Assembly: GCA_009363875.1 (NCBI GenBank)
Contig: CM018695.1
Coordinates: 44,945,935 to 45,009,934, forward strand
Origin: Mikania micrantha
Taxonomy: Eukaryota > Streptophyta > Magnoliopsida > Asterales > Asteraceae
DNA length: 64,000 nt
Direction: 5' to 3'
Shown: in pieces, positions 24,483 through 34,500 of the stretch
Numbering within the stretch: position 1 is the first letter of the stretch
Layout of the letters: each line of letters starts with the position of its first letter
Translations under genes and position numbers: made by a program
Notes under the pieces: model-generated
What the model saw: only the letters and a program-made list of their open reading frames with translations
Database searches by the model: none
What the model was told of the DNA's origin: nothing

Positions 24483-25229
24483 TCAATCATCCTCAACAGT
24501 GGATTCAGGATCGGAATCAACAACTGGTGCTGGTTCCTCCCCCTCTTCCTCTTCATTCTCTTCATCCTCCTCTTCATTGTCTGAGGCTACTAAATCCTCT
24601 AAAGCTTCTATTCTGCCCTCCAAGATCTCGGCTCGGTTCTCTGAAGCTTCAAGACGATCAATCAAGTTAATCATCTCATCCCGCATATCATGAACCAGAT
24701 GGGTAAGTTCCTCTTGCCTCTCATTAGCATCCCATAGTTCCTGAGAGTTTTGTGCGATCCTGTCTTCTGCCTCATACAAATCCTCGCGCAGTTTGGCGAT
24801 CTCCTAAGCGTCAGTCCTTTGCCTCTTAGGCTCAGGAATATCCAATACTGGTGGTGGATGTGTAGAAGGTCCCTCAGCAGGGATCTGCTGAGTGCCCTCC
24901 ACTGGCTCCTCCTCCGGATCCTCATCCGGGTCCTCATCTGGATCCTCCTCCGGATCCTCCTCAGGGTCCTCGTCTGGATCCTCCTCCGGATCCTCCTCCG
25001 GGTCCTCGTCTGGATCCTCCTCCGGGTCCTCGTCTGGATCCTCCTCCGGATCCTCCTCCGGGTCCTCGTCTGGATCCTCCTCCGGATCCTCCTCCGGATC
25101 TGAGTCATCCCTTTCATATGGTGGAGGAGATGGAATAGGTGGTGGTGGTGATGACGGTGGCGCCGGAACTATCGGTGCCTCGTCCTCAGAATCATCAATA
25201 TAGATGTAAGGTACTGATGATGATGCCAT
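24483..25229 (-). pseudogene. Extra ORF upstream of gag in element B, acidic repeat and coiled coil
   Basis: Starts MASSSVPYIYIDDSEDEAP (ATG 25227-25229). A proline-rich segment leads to about 60 residues of DPEEDPDEDPEE repeats (DNA repeat of GGATCCTCCTCC/GGGTCCTCGTCT type, 24905-25110), then EPKRQR. An in-frame TAG at 24804-24806 splits it. Beyond it the frame continues as a heptad-rich helix (ELWDANERQEEL, DRLEASENRAEILEGRIEAL) and an acidic tail, ending at 24483. I do not know its function. The composition suggests a soluble, highly acidic accessory protein. Element A has no counterpart between primer site and gag. Confidence 0.65.
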
Positions 25230-25395
25230 GCCTGTTACATAATACCATATGTAAGTGCAGTGCCATGGAATGTGTAAACAAGTCAATTACATAATGTCAT
25301 ATGTAATTTCTAAGTAATATGTGTAAACATATGTGTTTAATGTCTAACAGTCATAGTCTAAGTCTACAAATGCAAACCTAGTTCGCTACAACCAA

Positions 25396-25409
25396 TGGCT
25401 CTGATACCA
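25396..25409 (-). other. Primer binding site of element B
   Basis: TGGTATCAGAGCCA on the minus strand, three bases inside the 5' LTR; complementary to initiator tRNA-Met. Confidence 0.9.
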
Positions 25410-25412
25410 ATC

Positions 25413-28290
25413 TGTCACACCCCCAATTTTCAACTAACGGAATCACACCGTTTGGGAACGTGACAAACCAGGATCTCAGATCATTAGACATAACGAAGAC
25501 CTCTATATGAATTTCAAAACATTCTTCGGTCTTAAAAACATAACATCAGAGTTTTCAAAATTTGCGGAAGCGTTTTAAAACCAGTAACAGTTATAATATG
25601 TAAATTACAAAACAAAATCCTCAAATGTGTAATTTAAACAATAAATGTAAAACATGCATACGACTCTATCTCCTAGTCCATGCCAGCTTTGTTGCGCACC
25701 TTAGCGTCTTGAGAAAACATGTAAATCAAGTCAACACAATGGTTGGTGCATAACACAGGTTTTAAGTATTCACAGTGTTCAAAACAACTGTTTGAATATC
25801 AAGTTTGCAGATAACATAATCACACATGCATAGTCATGATAGCTAGTCATATAAACTATTTACATAAGTGGTCGACACCGAAGCTGACGAATTGCCATGC
25901 TATAGCATGTTTTTGCCTTGCCACTATTGTCTAGCACAACAATAGTAAAATTGTGTTTGGTCAGTCAAACACCTGCGTAGATCCCATCTACCAGGTGAGG
26001 TTTGTCAAACCTAATAGATCTGTTTCCAACTACCACGCTTTGCGCTACGGCAAACTAAACGGTTCGAGGTGTGTAAGGACTTTCAAATTGCTATGTTGTC
26101 ACATAATGTAAACAGCTAACTCATGCAAGTGATATGTATCTAAAAATAGTTTGTTGCACATGTTTTCTCCCCCAAAACAGTTTAAAATAAGAAAGGGGCC
26201 GTGTACGCACCTTTGAGTATTGCAGAATGATCAAACGCACTTAAACTCGCGTAGAAAATCCTCTACGAAGAATCTGTGATTAAACAATAACCTAAAGTTA
26301 TTCGGAATGTCGTTTTGTGCTTGAAATCACATACGTGTCAACACACGTATGTTAAAGTGTTAAGAATGTGTATACGTATGCACGCATGCTTTTGAAATCG
26401 TTTAAATAAAATCATATACGATTTTATTTAAATAAACGTAATTATACGTGATTTCGTTTTCGGATTAAAATATGAATTTTATTATTCTAATACGTTCAGG
26501 ATTTCGTTACGGTTCCAACGCAACTTGAACGGGTTAAATCGGAGTTCGTTTGTGAATGATAATTCAAAAATACCAAAAATGGTATTTTTTCAAAAACCCG
26601 GTCACCCCCTGGCTCGAACCCGCGACCTCCCGCACACAACACACACACACTACCATCTCGCCCGCTAGGGTAACTCAGAATCAAATTCTTTTAAACACCC
26701 TTTCAGTCCAAATCCTATTCGGTATTATAGCCGAAGCAATAAGGATTCAATTGACCACGAATTCGAACCTAATCAGTCCCAAAGTCATAGGGTTTCTATT
26801 CCATATATTCAGTCGACCATACAGGTGCTTATGATTTACAACATGATTAACAATAACCTACTAAATCGGCCATTATCAGACTCGAACTTTAGTTCTTGAG
26901 CCCCAACTCAAAATCATGTAATTCGCTCATACATTATAAAATTGATAGAGGGTTATCAATAAACAACAAATTCCGAAACAGTTTGTAATGGTTAATTTGA
27001 ATAACCATTCTGTTTAACTTAAAATCCCCAAAGTGTTTTGAACTAAATAACCTTAAACTCGAAATCATTGAATTCTTAGTTCTAGGATGAAATTGGCATA
27101 GCATTAACCTTAACCGGAATCCTCTGAATCTACCCATGCTATTTAATTTGATTCTTAAACTCATTTGTGTTGAAACCCCTAAAACCGTTTATACTATGAA
27201 CCCTAATAATGGAACTTGATCAATTCGTGAACTTTTAATGAAATTGAAATGTGGTTTAGCACAATCGGAGGTTTCTGAAGCTTTCTACATAAATCAATTT
27301 GACTCTTGAGCGTGTTTGACCACAAACCCCCAAAACCGATTCTAGGATGAACCCTAGAATTCGTATCCCATTAATTTGATATTAGAAGTTGAAATTGACC
27401 TGTGGTTATTCTTAATCGGCCGTGTTAGAAAGTTTATGAATAAAAACTTACTTGATTTGATGATTAATTGAACGAGATCACTTCTAGCCCTAGGTTCGGC
27501 TTCTACGAAATCCAATCCTTCAACTCGAAGCTTCTGATCTTGAATTCTCGTGTGTGCAAGCTACTAAGGGTGCCGAATAATGTGTGGGTATATGAGTCTT
27601 GATCAATTGTGATCGATTATATCACAATTCGAACGGTTTTGTCCCCATATTGACGGTTACAACTCTTGGACATCAATTGCTTTAAATCCGATTCTTAATA
27701 ATCCTAATAACTCCTTATGGCTGTTGGAAATCATCAGTATAATGATTGTTGAGTATCAATTTCGGTTACAAGACCTCAAGTGTCATGAATTTCAATTCAC
27801 CACTTGGTTTCTATTCGAAATTTTGACTTCCTAAAGTCAAAATTGACATTTTATTATAATTACAATCCACCCTCACTATTCTACATGTTTTGAGGCTGAT
27901 TTTACAACATTTTGGACCTTCCAACTTGATATTTTGAACCATCATGATCATTTATACTAATTCTTGTTAACGGAATTAACCCGACAATATCGAACTGTCA
28001 CTAATTGGGCCGATTGAACATTATTGGGCTAGGTTAACTCAATTGGGCCTAATAATTCTAATTGGCCTACTTCTATCCACTTGGGCCCTACAAAATACAA
28101 TTAGGCCTACCTTGGGCCTTGGATTTATGATTGGGCCTCTCTTGGGCCTTGGATTTGTAATTGGGCCTACCTAGATCTCATTGGGCCTTCCTTGGCCTTA
28201 TTGGGCCTTTCTTGGCCTTATTGGGCCTTCCTTGGCCTTATTGGGCCTACGAGGGTTAACGAGGTTAATTCGAAAAGTCGGATTGTCACA
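25413..28290 (-). repeat. 5' LTR of element B
   Basis: About 2.88 kb and near-identical to 16274-19160. It lacks the 9 bp that the other copy has near 17532-17542. The TTGGGCC array is at about 28010-28248 and the tRNA-like box pair at about 26596-26672. Confidence 0.93.
26596..26672 (-). other. tRNA-like / SINE-like fragment, second LTR copy
   Basis: Same B box GGTTCGAGCC (26611-26620) and A-box-like CCTAGCGGGCGAGATGG as in the other LTR. Its presence in both LTRs shows it was part of the LTR before this insertion. Confidence 0.45.
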
Positions 28291-31119
28291 ATCCTCGTGA
28301 AATTAACAAGGTCGAATAAGAACTTGTCTTATTACAACTATGTTATTCTAATGTGTTGATGATTAAGAATTTACATTATCGAAATCATCTGAGTTTCCCT
28401 GTTATCTCATGATCATACAAGCATGCATACAATGATAAACGATAATAAACATTTTGATATTATCTAAATCAAAGTATAAACAACATGTTAAGCCAAACTT
28501 TTAAATAAATAAAAGTAAACATGTTTCTCAGCCCCGAGAGTTAAAATCAGTAAAGATTAAAGTAGAAGGGGCGTATGAACTCACCTTGTAGTTGTTGTGT
28601 TTGACTTAGCTTAAACAAGAGAATGCACGCGCTCTGAGTTGTAATTGGGTTTGTTTCACGATCCTGTATTGATTTCACGGCGTTTATGAGTTGTAAGTAT
28701 GTGTCATAAGTATATGAGTGCGTGTGAGTGTTAACCCTAAAATTAGTTATCACGCGTGAGTCCCGGTCATCGTTCGGCCCTTATTTCTCTTATTCACAAT
28801 TATCCTAAATCTTAATCAAGTTAGGTTGAATTTAAGAGATGGCTCTAAATTGGTAATTAAAGAATAAATCTTTATAACTTTGGATTGCCTTAACCCATTC
28901 TTGAAATCCCATAATTATTTCAAGATGTATTAGTTACTTGTGTTAATAGAGTTCTTTGTGGAGTCAAACTAAGATTAACTTAGGTTTATAGTTTAAAACT
29001 TGAAATATTATTCTTGTTGAGCTTGACCCTGTCATTACATAGTGATTAAACAATCTTGCAACAACTCCTTGAAATCTTGTGATCTTTGGTTTTATGAAAT
29101 GTATTAACAGTTTAATATTCTTTAATATAGTTTAGTGGTCTAAATTGTGGAGTTCTTTAACTCAAACCTACCATCTTCACAATATTGAATTACCCATCCA
29201 TGCACATTGTCCTTAACCGATTAAATCCACATATTAGTTCTATTTTGAACCAGTTGGGCCGAACTAATGCATTGTTGGGCCGGTTGAAAGGTGGGCTACA
29301 CAAGGTGACTATGGGCCAATTAATTGGGCTGAACCAGTAGCTGTGGACGGAACCAGTTGGCTGTTGGGCCAACACAGAATATCTGGGTCCATTAATCTCT
29401 CTGGCTACAACAGTGTCTTAGGTTGGGCCTTAGCATGGGCTGTTTTGAACAATTAATGAGTTTTACATCAATCAACTCATCTTGGGCTGAATATTTGGGC
29501 CAAGTGTGGTTGGTCTTGGGTTAAACAGTAACCGAAATCTGGGCCCAAAGCTAATGTGGGTGTTGCTTCATCGAGTGAATGTAGAATGGGAGTGTGGGCC
29601 GATTAGGGTTCATGCAACCAGTTAGGGTTGCCGTCAACTGAACCAGCCAAGGTGATTTGCGTAAGGTTTGGCTCAACCGGAGGGTGCCTGGTCCTCCACC
29701 GAATGAAGAAAGTGGCGAATGGTGGTGGTTCGGTGGTGGCAGCCGAATGGGAACCACGAATGACCAGCGAATGGGGAGACTGACGTATGAGAGCTCCATG
29801 GTCAACGAATGAAGGTGGCGCATGAGGTCATTCGGCCACTCATGCGGCGGTCTTCTCAGTCGGCCTATCTCCTTCGGCAAGGAGTCATTCGCCGACCTGT
29901 TGGTGTCTCATTCGTCTGTTCGAGGGTTTGAGGTTAGCTAGGGTGTTCCAACCGAGTTCTTAACCAAGATCTTTGATGGTTCAGTTGTTGATGATTGTTA
30001 TGACTGGGTTTCGAGAATTAAGGTCAAAGAAACTAGGTGTAGAACCGGCTAAAGTTGATGGTCGCATAAGAGGGTGAAAACCCTATTTTTCGCACTTTTC
30101 TCAGCATCATACCTCGTTTTTCAGTGATGATAAGCTTAGATCCGTTGTACTTTCATGTAGAGGACGTCGAGGGCTACGCGTGGGCGAAAGAATCACTCAA
30201 ATCGGATGAGAAATGAAGGAGTTATGGTGTTTGCAAGATCAAATTTGGTGATTTTTGGTGGTAGCCGGATTTTCAAGGTAGAGAGAGAGAGGGGAAGATG
30301 ACGAAATGATAGAATAAGACTCATTTAGGGTTTAAATACTACGCGTGGTGTCCGGGTCCGTTTCGGTTGCTCGGTTCGTTAATTCGTCGTGTAACCGGAT
30401 TTTTACGCGTAATTAATAATAACTAAATAAAAGGTTATTTTAAATAAATTTGATGAGTTTCAAAATTGTAAAAATGTTTATTATTTTATTTTATTAAATT
30501 ATTTTCGTTCGTGACTTGTTTTCGTTGTCGTTTCGTCAGATCGCGTCACATTCGCGCGTAATTCGTTCGAATCGTCACCCGAACGAATACGACGATGGTT
30601 TTGCTTTCTGACTTTTGTTTTCTACTTTCCAGTCATTATTTCAGAACTCTAAACTCACAGATATGTTTGTGTGAATCGTCACCCACGCGAACACACTGTC
30701 AGTTCGTTATTCTGAAATAACACTGCATTTTGTTTTAATTGTGTTTCCTCACTGTCGGACTCAACTATACATCCTGTTTTCACATTGTTCTTGTACTGAT
30801 TCGTCGGCCATCTGATTCCTGTCATCTGTGGACATCAGATCGCAACCGATATGTTTCTGAATATTGTTTGAATACCGTTGTTTCTCATGATTTGTTGTGT
30901 TAACTGTAATTAAGTTTTCACTTAATAAACACAACTAATGTTTCAACTGTACGTTGTACTTAATGTATTTAAGTTTATACGAAAATACGTACAACGATTT
31001 CTTGTATTTAGGATTCTGTTAATACAAGTACTGTTTAAAATCATGTATGTACACATAGTATAAAGTGAAAGTACACATACCGTACAGACTTGCCGGACGA
31101 TCTGGTACTTGCTGTTACA
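28291..31119 (-). repeat. 5' LTR of element A, second part
   Basis: Continues the LTR interrupted at 16273 and ends CTTGCTGTTACA before the target duplication GATTG. Relative to the 3' LTR it lacks about 230 bp just after the B insertion (jump after CTTATTACA at about 28337). It contains the TGGGCC array (about 29254-29602) and the TATA-like box (30331-30338). Confidence 0.92.
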
Positions 31120-31910
31120 GATTGTCAGTTGGTTTGACAAGAAAAAGGATTGGACACCTTCCCCTCCGGTGGTTAAAGATACTTGGTTCAAGGAGATGAA
31201 TGACGAACATCCAGAGCATACATTTATTTCTGATGACAGAAACCTGTTCGCTGTGCGTAATGACAGGCCCAACGTGTGTTGCTGGTTGTATGACAAAGAA
31301 AGGGATATCTATCTGGTCAAGAGAATGAACAGAAAGGTTGAATACTATAAGAGACAGAGATTTTTGCACAATGCCAAACGTTGATATTCGAAGCATCAAC
31401 AAAGCAATGTTTTTCAATCCTTTCAAGGACTCGCAGGCTGACCTGTTTGCCAAGTTCATTAAAGACCAATGTGAAAAGGACTTTTCCGTGATGCACACCG
31501 CCAGGGGAAGGCGTTTTGCTTCGACATGTATTATCGATCCAAAGACGAAAAAGCCGTGGATATACTACAAGTATCCTCCACCTCATGTTGAGATAGCAGT
31601 GCCAGTTTCCCCTAGAGTTCCGAACAATTCCTTGGCTAACTTCTTGTCTTGGTACTATGATGATCTAAACCTTGCAGCAGTCATCACCAAGAACAAAGAT
31701 GATGCTGATGATATCGATATTATTCTTGACCCTATGGATCTCTTGAAGTATGGAAAGGACGACATGATGAAGCTACACCAATCTCCAATACGAGTTTATT
31801 CTGTTGCCGATGAGGAAGCTAAGCCATTCACTCGCACGGTTGCTTATGCCATCGAGCTGAAACTTTATGCAGGAGCTGGACCACACAACGTCACTTTTCC
31901 TATTGGATGA
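31120..31910 (+). pseudogene. Sirevirus env-like ORF, C-terminal part (S1)
   Basis: Continuation of the frame cut at 5521, beginning with WFDKKKDW after the GATTG duplication. Conserved blocks: PPVVKDTWFKEM, VCCWLYDKERD, AMFFNPFKDSQADLFAKFI, SWYYDDLNLAAV, DIDIILDP, ELKLYAGAGPHNVT, ending PIG with TGA at 31908-31910. A frameshift near 31360 (AAGAGACAGAGATTTTTG) separates two overlapping frames. The same frameshift occurs in the inverted copy S2, so they share it by descent. Confidence 0.82.
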
Positions 31911-31915
31911 CTTCG

Positions 31916-31932
31916 CCAGTCTAGGGGGAGTT
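31916..31932 (+). other. Polypurine tract of S1
   Basis: CAGTCTAGGGGGAGTT directly precedes the LTR start TGTAGAGCCC. The same sequence precedes the LTRs of S2 (minus strand, 32560-32576) and S3 (55590-55605). Confidence 0.8.
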
Positions 31933-32240
31933 TGTAGAGCCCAGTACATGATGAAGACTGACAAAATCAAACAATGGAGAAGTGAAAAGGCAAAGTCCAG
32001 ATTTTTGATTATTTTCGTGTACAGCTACTTCGAGTACACCATGTATTCGTGTTCTCGAAATATTTCTTGTTAGATTTCGAGTACACCTAGACGTAGTATA
32101 AATAGATATATTTTGTACAGGTTTAGGTAGGAATCCCGAGGCATATGCTCTCTAGACGTATTGAGGCACTTGTACTCGAACTTTCACTATTTATACAAAG
32201 ATTACATCTAGAGAAAGATGTAATCTTTGTATAAGAGACA
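31933..32240 (+). repeat. Truncated 3' LTR of S1
   Basis: Begins TGTAGAGCCCAG. A TATAAATA box lies at 32097-32104, then the shared block GTACAGGTTTAGGTAGGAATCCCGAGGC. Compared with the 41213-41592 LTR it stops after TACAAAGATTACATCT, where it folds back into the inverted copy. The last roughly 100 bp of the LTR are missing. Confidence 0.8.
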
Positions 32241-32249
32241 AAGATTACA

Positions 32250-32559
32250 AAGAAAGCAAGTAGAAATATTACATCTTTCTCTAGATGTAATCTTTGTATA
32301 AATACTGAAAGTTCGATTACAAGTGCCTCAATATGACTAGAGAGAAAATGCCTCGGGATTCCTACCTAAACCTGTACAAAATACGTCTATTTATTCTAGG
32401 TCTAGGTGTACTCGAAATCTAACAAGAAATATTTCGAGTACACGAATACATGGTGTACTCGAAGTAGCTGTACACGAAAATAATCAAAAATCTGGACTTT
32501 GCCTTTTCACTTCTCCATTGTTTGACTTTGTCAATCTTCATCGTGTACTGGGCTCTACA
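32250..32559 (-). repeat. Truncated 3' LTR of S2
   Basis: Starts TGTAGAGCCCAGTACACGATG on the minus strand. The TATA position reads AATAAATA instead of TATAAATA. It ends in the palindrome centre. Confidence 0.8.
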
Positions 32560-32581
32560 AACTCCCCCTAGACTGGCGAAG

Positions 32582-33805
32582 TCATCCAATAGAAAGAGTG
32601 ACGTTGTGTGGTCCAGCTCCTGCATAAAGTTTCAGCTCGATGGCATAAGCAACCGTGCGAGTGAATGGCTTAGCTTCCTCATCGGCACCAGAATAAACTC
32701 GTATTGGAGATTGGTGTAGCTTCATCATGTCGTCCTTTCCATACTTCAAGAGAACCACAGGGTCAAGAATAATATCGATATCATCAGCATCATCTTTGTT
32801 CTTGATGATGACTGCTGCAAGGTTTAGATCATCATAGTACCAAGACAAGAAGTTAGCCAAGGAATTGTCTGGAACTCTAGGGGAAACTGGCACTGCTATC
32901 TCAACATGAGGTGGAGGATACTTGTAGTATATCCTCGGCTTTTTCGTCTTTGGATCGATAATACATGTCGAAGCAAAACGCCTTCCCTTGGCGGTGCGCG
33001 TCACGGGAAAGTCCTTTTCACATTGGTCTTTAATGAACTTGGCAAACAGGTCAGCCTGCGAGTCCTTGAAAGGATTGAAAAACATAGCTTTGTTGATGCT
33101 TCGAATATCAATGTTTGGCATTGTGCAAAAATCTCTATCTCTTATAGTATTCAACCTTTCCGTTCATTCTCTTGACCACATAGATATCCCTTTCTTTGTC
33201 ATACAACCAGCAACACACGTTGGACCTGTCGTTACGAACAGCGAACAGGTTTCTGTCATCAGAAATAAATGTATGCTCTGGATGTTCGTCATTCATCTCC
33301 TTGAACCAAGTATCTTTAACCACAGGAGGGGAAGGTGTCCAATCCTTTTTCTTGTCAAACCAACCGACAATCACTTCGTGAAGAGATGTGACATTCTGTC
33401 CTAATGCATCAATGTACTTGTGGGCATACAAATAATCGATATAAGGATACGTGGAGACGTTTCCAAGTACAATATTTTCCGGTTCTTCTTCGACATATGC
33501 CCCTGTAGAAGATTCAGCTTCTCCTTCGGCTTCTTTACCGATTCCTTCAAAAAGATAATCATCGGGAAGATCCTTGAAGAAGTCATGAAGACCTGCATTC
33601 TCCATATCAGTTCCTAGAAGGCTATCACCGAATAGAATGTCATCGGGAATATCTCCAAACAGATCATCATAGTGATTAGTGGGCTTTCCTGAAGAGGGTG
33701 GATTTCTAGTGGCTCCTCCCTGATCTTTGTCATCTGGAGGTCCTTTATCCCTTTTGTCAAAGTTGTCCTTTTCTTTATCGTCTCCACCATCATTGGCCTT
33801 AACAT
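32582..33805 (-). pseudogene. Env-like ORF of S2 with internal deletion
   Basis: Two overlapping frames (from about 33805 down to 33135, then 33154 to 32582) share the frameshift seen in S1. The 5' two-thirds of the ORF is gone: spacer sequence TTAAGGCCAATG is joined directly to ATGGTGGAGAC of the acidic region near 33800, with ATG as possible microhomology. The remaining protein is about 93% identical by eye to S1 in the C-terminal part and clearly less like S3. No function is assignable. Confidence 0.82.
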
Positions 33806-34500
33806 CACATATCCAGGTCTTTGCTTACGCAAAACAAAGGATGCTTCAGTAGATATTTCCCGCTCTTTGTTTGCACAAAACATAGGAAATACCCAAGTTT
33901 TTCAAAATGATTTCAAGTTTATTGAAACACAATATTGTTTTGACTCAAGTACTTAACAAGAAGTCAAATAGTTGCCACACATTTCTGGTTGTCTAACGAT
34001 CACAATTTCACACTTATTTATTTATATACATACATATTTTAATTTGATCAAGTCTGATTCTTTCATTTGGAAAACTTGTTTCAACTTCTTAGTGCATAAT
34101 AGATATTCAAAGTTCTTATTCTTTTAAAAATCTTATTAAGATAGTGAAATTTTGATCCTTAGAAATTATTTCACTTCCCTTTTGATCAATTATACTTTTG
34201 CTTGTCCAAACAAAATCTTTTTGCATTTTCTTAAGTTTTTGAAAATATATAACATTTTTTTTTGTTTTCTTAAGTATTACTCCCCCTACACTTTGTGGAT
34301 CATCTTAGACTAACTCAAAGACCGAAAATCTTTTTGTATTTTCTTACATATTGACTCAAAGTCCGAAAATCTTTTTGTTGTTTTTGTAAATTTTCTCCCT
34401 CTAAATTTGTGATTTAAAACAAAAGAAGACACAAATTTTAACATATTTACAATAGATGCTTTCAGTTAAAGCTTATTAGTTTGACAGAGGCCAGCAAGTG
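33806..34500 (-). other. Spacer between pol and env-like ORF in S2
   Basis: No gene. It matches the spacer after pol in S3 (about 50570-51300), including TTTCCTATGTTTTGTGCAAA and polypurine-like AGGGGGAG runs (minus strand, about 34280 and 34392). Confidence 0.7.

Larger units (their letters stand above)
16274..28290 (-). mobile_element. Ty3/gypsy (Tekay/Del-like) element B, structurally complete
   Basis: Both LTRs (16274-19160 and 25413-28290) start TGTCACACCCCC and end TTGTCACA on the plus strand. Flanks GTCCT (16269-16273) and ATCCT (28291-28295) are a 4-of-5 target duplication within element A's LTR, so B inserted after A. Minus-strand order: LTR, tRNA-Met primer site, extra ORF, gag, protease-RT-RNase H-integrase-chromodomain, polypurine tract, LTR. 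By eye I count about 25 substitutions and a 9-bp indel between the LTRs (about 1%), indicating a recent insertion. The long pol frame is open, but two catalytic Asp residues are replaced. Confidence 0.94.
5522..31119 (-). mobile_element. Ty3/gypsy (Tekay/Del-like) element A, carrying nested element B
   Basis: LTR ends TGTCACACCCCG... and ...TGTTACA (plus strand) bound the element. The flanks carry a perfect 5-bp target duplication GATTG at 5517-5521 and 31120-31124. Removing A rejoins the env-like frame EVIV with WFDKKKDW. The minus-strand order is 5' LTR (31119 down to 14831, split by B), primer site, gag, protease, RT, RNase H, integrase, chromodomain, polypurine tract and 3' LTR (10016-5522). 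Without B it is about 13.6 kb. By eye the two LTRs differ at roughly 1% of positions apart from one missing repeat block, so it is fairly young. It is not autonomous: one stop, one frameshift, and an Asp-to-Tyr change in the integrase core. Confidence 0.93.
31933..32559. repeat. Palindrome of two inverted Sirevirus LTRs
   Basis: The plus-strand LTR (from 31933) and the minus-strand LTR (from 32559) face each other. The centre (about 32185-32300) holds nested hairpins built from TACAAAGATTACATCT and AGAGAAAGATGTAATC. One arm retains a scrap (AAAGAAAGCAAGTAGAAA) of normal LTR sequence. The inverted homology continues outward into the env-like ORFs on both sides. Confidence 0.85.

Noticed and set aside
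24892..25203. Open frame of serine/glycine repeats on the plus strand, and an Arg-rich frame at 24671-25117
   Set aside because: These are antisense or shifted readings of the DPEEDPDEDP repeat in element B's extra ORF; repeat DNA is open in several frames.
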